A stretch of 13,104 nucleotides of DNA from Gammaproteobacteria bacterium (GTDB lineage Bacteria; Pseudomonadota; Gammaproteobacteria; Porifericomitales; Porifericomitaceae). The DNA lies in the NCBI GenBank assembly GCA_028817255.1, contig JAPPQA010000183.1, forward strand, positions 1 through 13,104. Direction: 5' to 3'. Within the stretch, counting starts at the first letter, position 1, and every line of letters starts with the position of its first letter. This document shows, piece by piece, positions 1 through 7,842 of the stretch. The position numbers were made by a program, and so were the translations under genes. Under the pieces are notes generated by a model. It saw only the letters and a list, made by a program, of their open reading frames with translations, had not been told where the DNA came from and made no database searches.

Positions 1-78
1 CCGTGGACGCCATGGCGCGTATTGTAGTCCCGCTCCGGTCGCCGTGCACGGACGCGCCCCCCAACCCGCTATTCCTGC

Positions 79-119
79 GCATCACTCCCCCCTTAAGGAG
101 GAGTCGCCGCCGCCAAGCC
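79..119. repeat. Partial copy (single arm) of the dispersed composite repeat
   Basis: This stretch starts with CATCACTCCCCCCTT and continues through GGAGGAGTCG to CCGCCAAGCC. It closely matches the reverse complement of the right arm of the full element just downstream (about 286-325), so it looks like a third, isolated arm. It is preceded by CGCTATTCCTGCG, a relative of the GCGGGAATAGCGG motif found beside the full copies. Nothing recognisable as a gene lies in 1-78. Confidence 0.6.
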
Positions 120-130
120 TTCTCTTCTCC

Positions 131-325
131 CATCACTCCCTCCTTTACGCCTGAGGGGGAGTCGGCAAGACGAGGGCGGAGCCCGAAGTCGCGCCGGTGG
201 GGGGAACATCGTCGCCTCCTCCCCCGCCGACGGACACGCAGCCGCCCCTGCCGCTTTCCCCCCACCGCGGCAGCCGCGCCTGGCGGCTTGGCTGCTGCGA
301 CTCCCCCTCAAGGGGGGGAGTGATG
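131..325. repeat. Composite inverted-repeat element, left copy
   Basis: Both ends carry the same scaffold in opposite orientation: CATCACTCC, then GAGGGGGAGTCG, then GGTGGGGGG. The right arm is read on the minus strand and ends as GGGGGGAGTGATG at about 313-325. The two arms differ between the shared blocks and face each other around a GC-rich centre (about 205-257). A second copy in the same order starts at 12923. Open frames through this region give low-complexity Pro/Arg/Gly peptides and are not genes. The element looks like a dispersed non-coding repeat. The sequence does not show whether it is mobile, an RNA structure or a remnant. Confidence 0.75.
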
Positions 326-414
326 GGAAAAATAAGGCGAAAGCGGGAATAGCGGAATAAGAGCCGCTTTGCTTCCCTTCGATTGCGTAACGGCTTGATA
401 TTCTTTTGCGTCGG

Positions 415-443
415 TTGACTCTGTACCCGGCTGGGCATACACT
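415..443 (+). promoter_or_regulatory. Sigma70-type promoter of the five-gene amine/glutamate synthase operon
   Basis: TTGACT (415-420) and TACACT (438-443) are separated by exactly 17 bases, matching the -35 consensus in five of six positions and the -10 in four of six. Transcription would start near 450 and leave a leader of about 90 bases before the ATG at 540. I found no correctly spaced sigma54 (-24/-12) site here, which is noteworthy for a nitrogen-related operon. Confidence 0.55.
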
Positions 444-468
444 GCCGCTTCATCTTCGCAGGAAGCGA

Positions 469-484
469 CTGGTCTTGGGACCAG
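469..484 (+). promoter_or_regulatory. Small hairpin in the operon leader
   Basis: CTGGTC and GACCAG form a perfect 6-bp stem around a TTGG loop. No T-run follows, so it is not an intrinsic terminator. A second tiny stem, ACAC/GTGT around TGCG (506-517), lies just before the ribosome binding site AGGAAG (525-530). Together they could structure the leader. No known riboswitch class is recognised. Confidence 0.25.
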
Positions 485-539
485 AGGTAAAAAGGGCAAC
501 CGCCGACACTGCGGTGTGAGGTGTAGGAAGTCTTTACTT

Positions 540-1517
540 ATGTGCGGAATTGCCGGAATTATCCATGAAGGCCAAGTCGCCGATATTGGTCGGGAGATGA
601 CGGATATGTTGCAGGCTCTCCGGCACCGGGGGCCGGATTCCGTGGGCTTCGCTCTCTATGGGCAGAACGGCATGGGCGACAGCGATTACATAGGTCGCTT
701 TAAGATTGCCGAACAGGAGGATTTGGTCAGCGGTTTCGCCATCCGCAACCAGATCTCCGAACGTAAGGCGGAGGCAGACAAACGCTTCGAGGAATTAGGC
801 GCGAAGGTCCGGGACCGGCAGCAGGCGACCGAGTACGCCTTCCGCTACAATTTCTCTTTCCCGGGCGACCTGCGTCAACTCATTGATTATATTGAGGACA
901 TCGAAGGCGTCGAGTTCCTTTCCCTGGGCCACACGCTTGAACTGGTCAAGGATCTGGGCGACGCCCGCACCGTTTGCGATTCCTACCGTCTCGGCGCCTT
1001 CCGCGGTACGCATGCGCTCGGGCACACGCGCATGGCGACAGAATCGGACGTGAGCATCCGCGCCGCGCATCCTTACTGGGCCTATCCGTTCTCCGACGTC
1101 GCGGTTGTTCATAACGGCCAACTGACCAATTACTGGAGCAAGCGTCGCGATCTGGAGCGCCGCGGGCACCGCTTCATGTCCGACTGCGACTCGGAGTTGA
1201 TCGCAGTCTATATCGCTGAACGCATAGACCGTGGCGGCGATCTTAAAAGCGCCATGAAAGATTCCATAGAAGAGCTGGATGGAGTGTTCACCTACCTGGT
1301 GGCCACGGCGGACCAACTTGGAATGGCCAAGGACACGATGGCCGCCAAGCCCATGGTGGTGTTCGAGGGCAAGGGCACGGTCGTGCTGGCCTCGGAGGAG
1401 ATCGCGATCCGCAGCGTCTTCCCGCAGGAGATTGACAGCTACGATCCATATGACGGCGATGTGAAAATCTGGACGACCGGGAAACAAACCGCGGAAGGTG
1501 CAGGCAATGGCAGATAG
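540..1517 (+). CDS. mgsA: Class II glutamine amidotransferase subunit of an N-methylglutamate synthase / GlxB-type enzyme
   Basis: This is the amidotransferase (Ntn-hydrolase) subunit of a split glutamate-synthase-like enzyme. In the family it cleaves the amide of glutamine, or of gamma-glutamylmethylamide in the N-methylglutamate pathway, and passes the amine to the synthase subunit. The protein is 325 residues. The ATG at 540 is chosen over the in-frame GTG at 516 because it places the catalytic Cys at position 2 (MCGIAG) and has AGGAAG 9 bases upstream. Motifs seen are RHRGPD (28-33), HTRMATES (162-169), HNGQ (191-194) and SDCDSE (214-219), all of the class II amidotransferase fold. About 100 residues separate the RHRGPD block from the HTR block and are rich in charged residues. 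It opens the operon and overlaps the next gene by 11 bases. Rhizobial GlxB and methylotroph MgsA are homologues; sequence alone does not say which substrate is used. Confidence 0.85.
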   Translation: MCGIAGIIHEGQVADIGREMTDMLQALRHRGPDSVGFALYGQNGMGDSDYIGRFKIAEQEDLVSGFAIRNQISERKAEADKRFEELGAKVRDRQQATEYAFRYNFSFPGDLRQLIDYIEDIEGVEFLSLGHTLELVKDLGDARTVCDSYRLGAFRGTHALGHTRMATESDVSIRAAHPYWAYPFSDVAVVHNGQLTNYWSKRRDLERRGHRFMSDCDSELIAVYIAERIDRGGDLKSAMKDSIEELDGVFTYLVATADQLGMAKDTMAAKPMVVFEGKGTVVLASEEIAIRSVFPQEIDSYDPYDGDVKIWTTGKQTAEGAGNGR

Positions 1518-2364
1518 CGCTGCAGGCGCTGGCGCCGCCCATGTCTCCCACGGCATGGGTTTGCATACGGAGCGTCTCGCGGGCCGCACCCAGCAAATCT
1601 ATTTCTCCGCTGAGGAAGAGGAAAACTTTGCCCATCCTTATGCCTACGAGGTGGATTTCGACAAGGGCGCATCCATAGACGCCGAAACCCTGAGCGCGAA
1701 GCAGATTAACCTCAAGATCCGCGAGGCAATGCAGCAGGGTTGCGGCGCCGTCCAGGTGCGCAATCCCCTGGGCAAACACTCCTTGGGGGTAGGCATCCTG
1801 AACCGCCTGCGCCTTGAGTTCCATGGCAGCTTGGGCTATTTCGCCTGCGGCCTGATTGACGGCCCCAATGTACGGATCAGCGGCAGGGTAGGCTGGTCCT
1901 GCGGCGAGAACATGATGGCCGGCACGATCATAATCGAGAAGAATGCCGGTTCGCAGTTCGGGGCCGCGGTCCGCGGCGGCGACCTGGTCTGCAAAGGCAG
2001 CGTGGGCTCGCGGACCGGCATCAACCAGAAGGGCGGCACCATTATCGTTGGCGGCGACACCGGCGCCTTCACCGGTTTTATGATGCAGCGCGGGCGCATG
2101 ATCATCCTTGGCGACGCCAGCCAGAATCTCGGCGATTCCATGTACGACGGCACTATCTTCATCTCAGGCCGAATCCACAGCCTCGGCGTGGACGCGGTAG
2201 CGGACGAGATGACGGCGCTTGAGGCGGAATGGGTGCGGCACAAGCTGGCGCTCTACGGCATGGCGCCGCCCGGCAGGGTGGAAGACATGACCAAGGTCGT
2301 GTCCGGGAAGCAACTCTGGAATTACGATAATCTGGAGCCGGCGGAAAAGAAGCTGATTCTCTAA
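1507..2364 (+). CDS. mgsB: GXGXG-motif subunit of N-methylglutamate synthase / GlxC-type glutamate synthase
   Basis: This 285-residue protein corresponds to the C-terminal GXGXG beta-helix domain of glutamate synthase, supplied as a separate subunit. It is structural rather than catalytic and bridges the amidotransferase and FMN subunits. From about residue 75 it shows repeated beta-helix turns with regularly spaced glycines (GSLGYFACG, SGRVGWSCGENMMAG, GGTIIVGGDTGAF, GRMIILGDASQNLGDSMYDG). A final helical part ends in WNYDNLEPAEKKLIL. It is longer than the roughly 230 residues I remember for GlxC/MgsB, mainly through an N-terminal extension of about 45 residues. The ATG at 1507 has GGAAGG 8 bases upstream and overlaps the preceding stop, so translation is probably coupled. 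It is followed after 54 bases by the FMN subunit. Confidence 0.85.
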   Translation: MADSAAGAGAAHVSHGMGLHTERLAGRTQQIYFSAEEEENFAHPYAYEVDFDKGASIDAETLSAKQINLKIREAMQQGCGAVQVRNPLGKHSLGVGILNRLRLEFHGSLGYFACGLIDGPNVRISGRVGWSCGENMMAGTIIIEKNAGSQFGAAVRGGDLVCKGSVGSRTGINQKGGTIIVGGDTGAFTGFMMQRGRMIILGDASQNLGDSMYDGTIFISGRIHSLGVDAVADEMTALEAEWVRHKLALYGMAPPGRVEDMTKVVSGKQLWNYDNLEPAEKKLIL

Positions 2365-2418
2365 CTTGGCGCGGGACGGGACTTTGCAGGCGTTGCAGGC
2401 ATATATCGGGAGGCGACG

Positions 2419-3768
2419 ATGACAGGGCCAAAGGATAAACCCGGCGATAGACACCGTTTGGGCGGAAGTTTCCTGTTTACGTCCGAGGTGATCAACGACA
2501 TCCATGTGAAGTCTGAACTCGGTCGCTACCGTATGCGGGGGTTTTCCATCTTCAAGAAGATCCCCACTTGGGACGATCTGACCTTTTTGCCGGGCACGCT
2601 GACACGCTTCGTGATCGAGGGTTACCGCGAGAAGTGCGTCACCAAAACGGTGATCGGCCCCAAGGCCGTGCGGCCGCTAGAGCTGGACATCCCGGTGTAC
2701 GTCACTGGCATGAGTTTCGGCGCATTGAGCTACGAGGCCAAGACCGCGCTGGCGCGGGGCGCGACCATGGCGGGGACCGCCACCTGTTCGGGCGAGGGCG
2801 GCATGATCCCCGACGAGCGGCGCTACTCGGAGAAGTGGTTCTACCAGTGTATTCAGTCCCGTTACGGCTTTAACTCGCAACATCTGCGGCTTGCCGACGC
2901 CGTGGAGTTCTTTATCGGGCAGGGTTGCAAGGTCGGGCTCGGCGGGCATCTGATGGGCCAGAAGGTGACCGATCAAGTCGCCGAGATGCGTTCGTTGCCC
3001 GCTGGCATAGACCAGCGCTCCCCGGCCCGCCACCCCGACTGGCTGGGGCCGGACGACCTGGCGATCAAGATCGAAGAGATCCGGGAGGCGACGAACTGGG
3101 AGATTCCCATCCAGCTGAAACTTGGCGCGGCCCGCGTTTATGACGATGTGCGCATGGCGGCCAAGACCGGCCCGGACAGCATCTACATAGACGGCATGGA
3201 GGGCGGCACTGGCGCCGGTCCCCACATTGCCACCGAGGAGACCGGCGTCCCTGGCATCGCCGCGATACGGCAGGCGCGCCGCGCACTGGACGATGTAGGT
3301 AAGTCCGGAGACATCTCTCTGGTTTATGCGGGCGGCATTCGCAACGGCGGCGACGTCGCCAAAGCGCTGGCGCTGGGCGCCGACGCGGTGGCTGTCGGCC
3401 ACTCGGTACTGATGGCGCTGAATTGCAACAAAGATATACCCGAGGCCGACTTTGAGCAGGAAATCGGCGTCCCTGCCAACCATTGTTACCACTGCCATAC
3501 TGGGCGTTGCCCGGTAGGCATCGCCACTCAGGACCCCAGGTTGCGGGCCCGGCTGGACCCTGACAAGGCCGCCGAACGCGTCTATAACTTCCTGCACTGC
3601 TTGGCGATCGAGTGCCAGATGCTGGCTCGCGCCTGCGGTAAGACCAACGTCCATTCGCTGGAGCCGGAAGACCTGGCGGCGCTTACGATGGAGGCGTCGG
3701 CGCTGGCGCAAGTGCCCCTGGCCGGCTCCCAATACACGGTCGGGCGCCCCGACATGAAACGGTTCTAG
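2419..3768 (+). CDS. mgsC: FMN and Fe-S glutamate synthase-like subunit of N-methylglutamate synthase (MgsC/GlxD-type)
   Basis: This 449-residue cytoplasmic subunit is the central FMN-binding barrel of glutamate synthase as a stand-alone protein. In MgsABC it forms N-methylglutamate and glutamate from gamma-glutamylmethylamide and 2-oxoglutarate. The barrel shows VTGMSFGALSYEAK near residue 95, YIDGMEGGTGAGP (256-268) and YAGGIRNGGDV (303-313), the usual flavin and phosphate-binding regions. A cysteine cluster CYHCHTGRCPVG (C356, C359, C364) is the likely [3Fe-4S] ligand set, followed by IATQDP as in GltB. The ATG has GGGAGG 5 bases upstream. It ends 4 bases before the next gene. Ferredoxin-type glutamate synthases share this fold, so the amine specificity is inferred from the neighbours only. 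Confidence 0.87.
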   Translation: MTGPKDKPGDRHRLGGSFLFTSEVINDIHVKSELGRYRMRGFSIFKKIPTWDDLTFLPGTLTRFVIEGYREKCVTKTVIGPKAVRPLELDIPVYVTGMSFGALSYEAKTALARGATMAGTATCSGEGGMIPDERRYSEKWFYQCIQSRYGFNSQHLRLADAVEFFIGQGCKVGLGGHLMGQKVTDQVAEMRSLPAGIDQRSPARHPDWLGPDDLAIKIEEIREATNWEIPIQLKLGAARVYDDVRMAAKTGPDSIYIDGMEGGTGAGPHIATEETGVPGIAAIRQARRALDDVGKSGDISLVYAGGIRNGGDVAKALALGADAVAVGHSVLMALNCNKDIPEADFEQEIGVPANHCYHCHTGRCPVGIATQDPRLRARLDPDKAAERVYNFLHCLAIECQMLARACGKTNVHSLEPEDLAALTMEASALAQVPLAGSQYTVGRPDMKRF

Positions 3769-3772
3769 GGTC

Positions 3773-4183
3773 ATGTCCGACAACGACGCACCCAATCGCC
3801 CGCAGGAGGTGGACCGCCACCTCGAAGGCCAGGGGCTCGAGACCGAGCGCGAAGCCGAGATCGGTCAGCACATCGGTTACCGCTATGACGTCAATTTGGT
3901 GCCGGATATGGGCCGGCTCAGGCCCTTCCTCAAGCAGTATATTGAATTTATGGGCTGGCAGGACCTGAACTGGCTGGAGGATGTGCACATGGGTTATGAG
4001 GAAGGCCGCGCCGCGGTTTTTGATCGCAATATTAACGGCTGGATCACCGTTCCCGATGGCATGACATTGCCAGACAAGCAACAGGACCGTGATATGCTCG
4101 CGCGCGAATTGCTGGTCAAATTCCAGATGTCGCGGAAGCATCCGCTGGTGGAACTTCGCAAGGCATATTCCAAGTTCGAGTAG
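3773..4183 (+). CDS. Unrecognised 136-residue protein inside the amine operon
   Basis: I do not recognise this family. The gene starts 4 bases after the MgsC-like stop and ends 13 bases before the FAD oxidoreductase, so it belongs to the operon. No good Shine-Dalgarno site precedes the ATG, which suggests translational coupling. The protein is soluble, strongly charged and has no cysteine, so it cannot carry a Cys-ligated metal site. Visible parts are an acidic, disordered-looking N-terminus (1-32), an aromatic core around YIEFMGWQDLNWLEDVHMGY, an INGWITVPDGM stretch, and a basic helical C-terminus ending LVELRKAYSKFE. It is about the size of SoxD, the small subunit of heterotetrameric sarcosine oxidase, but lacks SoxD's cysteine zinc ligands. 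A role as assembly or bridging factor between the synthase and the FAD enzyme is speculation from position. Confidence 0.8.
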   Translation: MSDNDAPNRPQEVDRHLEGQGLETEREAEIGQHIGYRYDVNLVPDMGRLRPFLKQYIEFMGWQDLNWLEDVHMGYEEGRAAVFDRNINGWITVPDGMTLPDKQQDRDMLARELLVKFQMSRKHPLVELRKAYSKFE

Positions 4184-4196
4184 CTTCAACAGCTCC

Positions 4197-5528
4197 ATGT
4201 TCCCCAGCCGCAGAAAGTATGTGATCGTAGGTGCGGGCATTCATGGATTGAGCACTGCCTATCACTTGGCGCAATTGTTGAAGGCCAAAGGCCGCGGCGA
4301 CGGGCGCGACATCGTAATTCTGGACAAGCGGGGTGTCGCAGCGGGGGCGTCGGGAATCGCCTGTGGCGTGATCCGCAACAATTATTATCAGCCTGCCATG
4401 CGTGAATTGATGGCACATAGCGTGCAGCTTTGGGAGAGCGATCCCGAGGCATACAGTTATCATCCGGTAGGCTATATCCAGCTGGGGCCCAAGGCGATGC
4501 GTGAGGACATCGCCGGCATTGCCCGGGAGCAGGAGGAGATCGGTTATGAATCAGCCTTTGTGGAAGGAGAGCGGGTCTGTGCCCGGTACATGAAGGGGCT
4601 CTTCCACGACTGGCGAGCGCAGGGGATCTGCGCTCTCCTGCATGAGAAGCGCGGCGGTTATGCCAACAGCATGCGCTCTATGCAGGGGCTTGCCGCCAAG
4701 GCTGTTTCGGAGGGCGTGGAGATCCTTTCCGGGGCGACGGTGCAGGGCTTTGCGAGCAACGGCGGAGCAGTGACGGCAGTGAAGACGGACCGCGGCCAAA
4801 TTCATTGCGATTACGTCGTTATCGGGGCCGGGCCTTGGGTCCCCAGGCTGTGGCAAATGCTGGAGTTGCCTGTTTCCGTGCCTGTGCGGGACGCGCAGGG
4901 CCAGCTACGCGAGCGCCCGATGTGGAAGTTCTGGGCCCTGCAGGAAGGGACGCTGGGCATGCCTCCAGACTGCTTGAAAACCAACGACGGCGCGATGCCT
5001 CCGGTGATTCACCTGGACTCCAATGCCCCCCTGTATGCTGACGATGACGGCAGCATCATTAAAGAATGCATGTGGGGCATCTACTATAAACCCGACTTCC
5101 ACTGCGGCGGCATACAGGGGGGCGCGGCTCCCTGTGCCCTGGATGAAGCGCCGGAGGACGTGCGCATCGATCCCTACGGCGTCGAGTCGCCAGACTATGT
5201 GGTGGACCGCAATTTCGCACGGATGTGGGTATCGGCACTAGCGCACTGCCACAGCCGCTTCGAGGGCGCCCTGCCCAAGTACCGGGACGAACCCTCCGGC
5301 GGTATTGGCGCCTTCACGCCCGACAATTTCCCCGTGTTCGACGTATTCCGTGAGAACTGCTACGTCATCGCCGATTCCAACCACGGCTACAAGATGCTCG
5401 GCGTGGGCAAACTGGTTGCCGAAGAGATCGGAGGCGAACCGAGCCGGCTACTGGCGCCGTTCCGCTACTCGCGCTATGCCGAAGGCCGATTGCATCCTTC
5501 GTCGCATAGTCCGTTTCCCTGGAGTTGA
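4197..5528 (+). CDS. SoxB-like FAD-dependent amine oxidoreductase (DAO family)
   Basis: This 443-residue flavoprotein belongs to the glycine/D-amino-acid oxidase family and most resembles sarcosine oxidase beta subunit (SoxB). Such enzymes oxidise secondary amino acids and release an aldehyde. The Rossmann motif GAGIHG lies at residues 12-17, followed by VILDKRGVAAGASG, then GGYANSM and VVIGAGPWV in the middle. The C-terminal FAD-closing segment reads TPDNFPVFDVF and VIADSNHGYKMLGVGKL. The start at 4197 puts the Rossmann motif at the normal distance, although no clear ribosome binding site is visible. In the N-methylglutamate pathway the dehydrogenase has four subunits homologous to SoxABDG. 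No SoxA-, SoxG- or SoxD-like gene is present here, so this would act alone or with the 136-residue protein. The substrate is inferred, not shown. Confidence 0.82.
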   Translation: MFPSRRKYVIVGAGIHGLSTAYHLAQLLKAKGRGDGRDIVILDKRGVAAGASGIACGVIRNNYYQPAMRELMAHSVQLWESDPEAYSYHPVGYIQLGPKAMREDIAGIAREQEEIGYESAFVEGERVCARYMKGLFHDWRAQGICALLHEKRGGYANSMRSMQGLAAKAVSEGVEILSGATVQGFASNGGAVTAVKTDRGQIHCDYVVIGAGPWVPRLWQMLELPVSVPVRDAQGQLRERPMWKFWALQEGTLGMPPDCLKTNDGAMPPVIHLDSNAPLYADDDGSIIKECMWGIYYKPDFHCGGIQGGAAPCALDEAPEDVRIDPYGVESPDYVVDRNFARMWVSALAHCHSRFEGALPKYRDEPSGGIGAFTPDNFPVFDVFRENCYVIADSNHGYKMLGVGKLVAEEIGGEPSRLLAPFRYSRYAEGRLHPSSHSPFPWS

Positions 5529-5728
5529 GGACGCCCTGGTGCATCCTGGAAACGCAGAACCGTCAATGATGCATGCCCGCATGGCCCGCGGCCCATGTTT
5601 CCCGGCCACTTTATTATTCGCTGCGGTCGCCCGCACGGCGAAAAGACAAGGGCGCCGTGCTGGCATTGCAAAGGCAAGCCCGGCTCCGGGTTGGCCGTAA
5701 TCTTTATCTCTGTCGGGAGGAGGAAACC
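5529..5728. other. 200-bp gap between operon halves, no clear promoter
   Basis: The gap separates the FAD oxidoreductase from the glutamine synthetase homologue. TATTAT (5612-5617) resembles a -10 box but has no suitable -35. A TGGCATTGC run at 5661 resembles a compressed sigma54 site, but the spacing is wrong. A short hairpin AGCCC/GGGTT (about 5677-5692) has no T-run. Whether transcription restarts here or reads through cannot be decided from sequence. Confidence 0.4.
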
Positions 5729-7201
5729 ATGGCTACCGATCTTGAAAACTACGTCAACCGGCCAGGGCGCGAGGACCTCGTGAGGCAGGTACGCGAGAAG
5801 ATCACAGAACTGGGAATCACCTACATCTACTATCAATTCGTCTCTGTCACGGGTCGGATCGTCGGCAAGGGCATTCCGGCCGACCATTGGGAGCGGACTG
5901 CCGAACGCGGCTTTCAACTGGTTTATGGCGCCACCGCCAATCTGTTCGTGGATCGCCTGGGAAACTACATCGGCTACGGGCCGGAGGCGCCCGAGCTCGT
6001 AGGCATTCCCGACCCGGAAACCTTCTGCCAATTGCCATGGGATAAACGTGTGGCTCGGGTCTTCTGTACCTGCTTCCGCAACCGTGAGGAAAAGGAGAAC
6101 CCAGGCGCCTTTCTTACCTCCGACTGCCGCGGCAACCTGCGCCGTATCCACCAGGAGTTCCAGGACGCGCATGACGGGTTGCACCTGCGCCACGGCATGG
6201 AGCCGGAAATGATGTGGCTGACCCGGGATGCGGAGGGCAAGCCCAGCGGCGGTTTCTCCAAGCCTTACTGCTACCACATAGACCAGTTTGAGAGCCTGCG
6301 CCCAGTATTCCTGCGGGCGATCGAGTATTCCCGCGCCATGGGGCTGGACATGATCCAGGGCGACCACGAGGATGCCCCAGGGCAGTTGGAGCTCAATTTT
6401 ACCTTCGACGACTGTCTGCGAACCTGTGACCGGCTGACGACGTATCGCCAGATCTGCGCCCAGGTCGCGCGTGAGCACAATTTGATCGCTTGCTTCATGT
6501 CCAAACCTTTCATGGGCGTTTCCGCCAGCGGTTGCCACACCAACATCTCCCTGTGGACCGGCGGCCAGGAGAAGGTCAATCGGCTGGACAATGATCCGTT
6601 GCCGGGCATGGAGGGAAATTTCACCTACTTCGAGGCTGGAGAAAATAAGTTCTCCCCGGAGGGTGCAGACCCGCAGATACCAGGGCAAATTGGTCTGTAC
6701 GCGATTGGCGGCGTCATGGAACATCTGGACGCCCTGACCGCGCTGGGCTGCTCAACCGTAAACTCCTACCGACGCCTGTGGGATACCGGCTTTTGGGCGC
6801 CCGTGTACAAGGACTGGGGATACCAGAACCGCACCACGGCGTTGCGCATATCGGCGCCAGGGCGTTTCGAATACCGGGCTGTGGACTCAATGGTAAACCC
6901 CTACCTGCTCTGCGCCGGCCTGCTGCGATCTTTCGCAGACGGCATTGCTCGCAAAATCGATCCCGGCAAACCCGAGACCCGCAATATCTACGAGGCTATG
7001 GAACAGGGCAAGCAGATCAAGAAACTGCCGATGTTTCTGGGCGAGGCCTTGGACCGCCTCGAACAGGACGAAACGATACGCCAGGCGCTACCGGGCGACA
7101 TGTACCGGGTGTTTATGCACTACAAACGGGATGAGTGGGAAAAATATATGGCCACCGTAACGCAATGGGATGTGGACACCTACATAGACTGTCTGCCGTG
7201 A
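5729..7201 (+). CDS. Type III glutamine synthetase / gamma-glutamylmethylamide synthetase homologue
   Basis: This member of the glutamine synthetase family would ligate ammonia or methylamine to glutamate using ATP. The ATG at 5729 follows an excellent GGGAGGAGG (5715-5723) with 5 bases spacing, giving 490 residues. That is noticeably longer than the roughly 435-445 residues I recall for GlnT and GmaS. Motifs seen are GMEPEMMW (156-163), DHEDAPGQLE (212-221), GCHTNISLW (268-276), NRTTALRISAPGRFEYR (367-383) and NPYLL, ending in TQWDVDTYID as GlnT-type proteins do. Two departures from my recollection of GlnT stand out: EDAPGQLE where EDANGQFE is usual, and HTN (270-272) where HxH is usual. Linkage to MgsABC-like genes, an FAD amine enzyme and an Amt favours an amine substrate (GmaS-like), but glutamine formation is not excluded. 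It overlaps the next gene by 4 bases. Confidence 0.85.
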   Translation: MATDLENYVNRPGREDLVRQVREKITELGITYIYYQFVSVTGRIVGKGIPADHWERTAERGFQLVYGATANLFVDRLGNYIGYGPEAPELVGIPDPETFCQLPWDKRVARVFCTCFRNREEKENPGAFLTSDCRGNLRRIHQEFQDAHDGLHLRHGMEPEMMWLTRDAEGKPSGGFSKPYCYHIDQFESLRPVFLRAIEYSRAMGLDMIQGDHEDAPGQLELNFTFDDCLRTCDRLTTYRQICAQVAREHNLIACFMSKPFMGVSASGCHTNISLWTGGQEKVNRLDNDPLPGMEGNFTYFEAGENKFSPEGADPQIPGQIGLYAIGGVMEHLDALTALGCSTVNSYRRLWDTGFWAPVYKDWGYQNRTTALRISAPGRFEYRAVDSMVNPYLLCAGLLRSFADGIARKIDPGKPETRNIYEAMEQGKQIKKLPMFLGEALDRLEQDETIRQALPGDMYRVFMHYKRDEWEKYMATVTQWDVDTYIDCLP

Positions 7202-7842
7202 CGGAGCCTGCCGCCCGGCGGGCCGGCGGCGGGGCAGGCCGGGACACCAGTGAAGAAATCCCCGGCGCGCCCATAGCGGATGCTGTTGCGACGCGCCTGC
7301 GGGAGGATTTTATTGGCTGGCAGTGTCGCATCCGGCAATATGCGATGCGGCGGCAGGGGGGGCGGCCCTCGCCGGGCATGACCCCCGCCCTCGTCGTGGA
7401 TGGCGAGGAGCTGGCGCGGATCGTCGTGCTGTTGAATCGCCGCGACTCGGAAGAGCTGGCCCTGGAGTTTCGCTTCCTGTTTCAGCGCACCCACGACCAG
7501 GAGCGGCGCCGCGCCGACGTCGTCGCGGCGATGGCCGCCAGTTTCTTTCAGCAACCCGGCGAATTCTCAGACACTCTGAGCGCTTTGTTCTTTCCCGGCT
7601 TCGGCCCGTTCAAGCGCCTGCTCGGCGGCGGCGCCGTCGGCCTGCGATTCGAGCAGCATAATCGCCGTTACTGCCTGCCATGTGCCGTGCGCCGCTTGGA
7701 CGAAGGCCACTCGCTCTACCGCTTCGCTTACTGGCATAATCTGTTGTTCAACCCCAATATTCCTCCCGGGATCAGCGTTCTCGCCTTTGCGCCCGACTGG
7801 GCAGGCGCCACCGCCGGCCTCGCAAACGCGGGGCGCGAGTGA
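7198..7842 (+). CDS. Conserved hypothetical protein coupled to the GS homologue and the GFA protein
   Basis: The GTG at 7198 overlaps the preceding TGA (GTGA), and the gene's own TGA is overlapped the same way by the next GTG. I therefore choose this start despite no clear ribosome binding site; the product is 214 residues. The first 30 residues are Ala/Gly-rich. A conserved-looking core begins at TRLREDFIGWQCRIRQ (32-47), followed by GGRPSPGMTPALVV, a charged helix around FQRTHDQERRRADVV, AASFFQQPGEFSDTLSALF, a CLPC pair (159-162) and a tryptophan-containing end (FAPDWAG). No signal peptide or convincing membrane span is seen. It resembles uncharacterised proteobacterial proteins I remember with a REDF.xWQCRIRQ motif, but I can name no function. 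The coupling implies it works in fixed ratio with its neighbours. Confidence 0.75.
   Translation: MTEPAARRAGGGAGRDTSEEIPGAPIADAVATRLREDFIGWQCRIRQYAMRRQGGRPSPGMTPALVVDGEELARIVVLLNRRDSEELALEFRFLFQRTHDQERRRADVVAAMAASFFQQPGEFSDTLSALFFPGFGPFKRLLGGGAVGLRFEQHNRRYCLPCAVRRLDEGHSLYRFAYWHNLLFNPNIPPGISVLAFAPDWAGATAGLANAGRE

Noticed and set aside
3..323. Open frames on both strands through the left repeat, and one at 12854-13078
   Set aside because: They encode Pro/Arg/Gly-rich low-complexity peptides produced by the repeat itself and share no coding signature beyond it.
431..446. Sigma54 site (TGGGCAT...TGCC) upstream of the operon
   Set aside because: The GG-to-GC spacing is one base short of the required distance, while a well-spaced sigma70 site covers the same bases.
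516..539. Upstream GTG start for the amidotransferase
   Set aside because: It would bury the catalytic Cys, which must follow the initiating Met. The ATG at 540 has its own ribosome binding site.
2366..2389. Sigma54-like TTGGCGC...TTTGCA between the second and third genes
   Set aside because: GG and GC are 18 bases apart rather than 12, and the gap lies inside an evident operon.
3773..4183. SoxD-like subunit of a sarcosine oxidase complex
   Set aside because: The size fits, but the protein has no cysteine and none of the expected zinc-ligand pattern.
5474..6724. Long antisense open frame (416 residues) opposite the GS homologue, with similar frames at 2677-3795, 795-1589 and 8445-9569
   Set aside because: Each lies exactly opposite a gene with strong family motifs, has no recognisable domain and no suitable ribosome binding site. 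Such frames are expected in GC-rich coding DNA.
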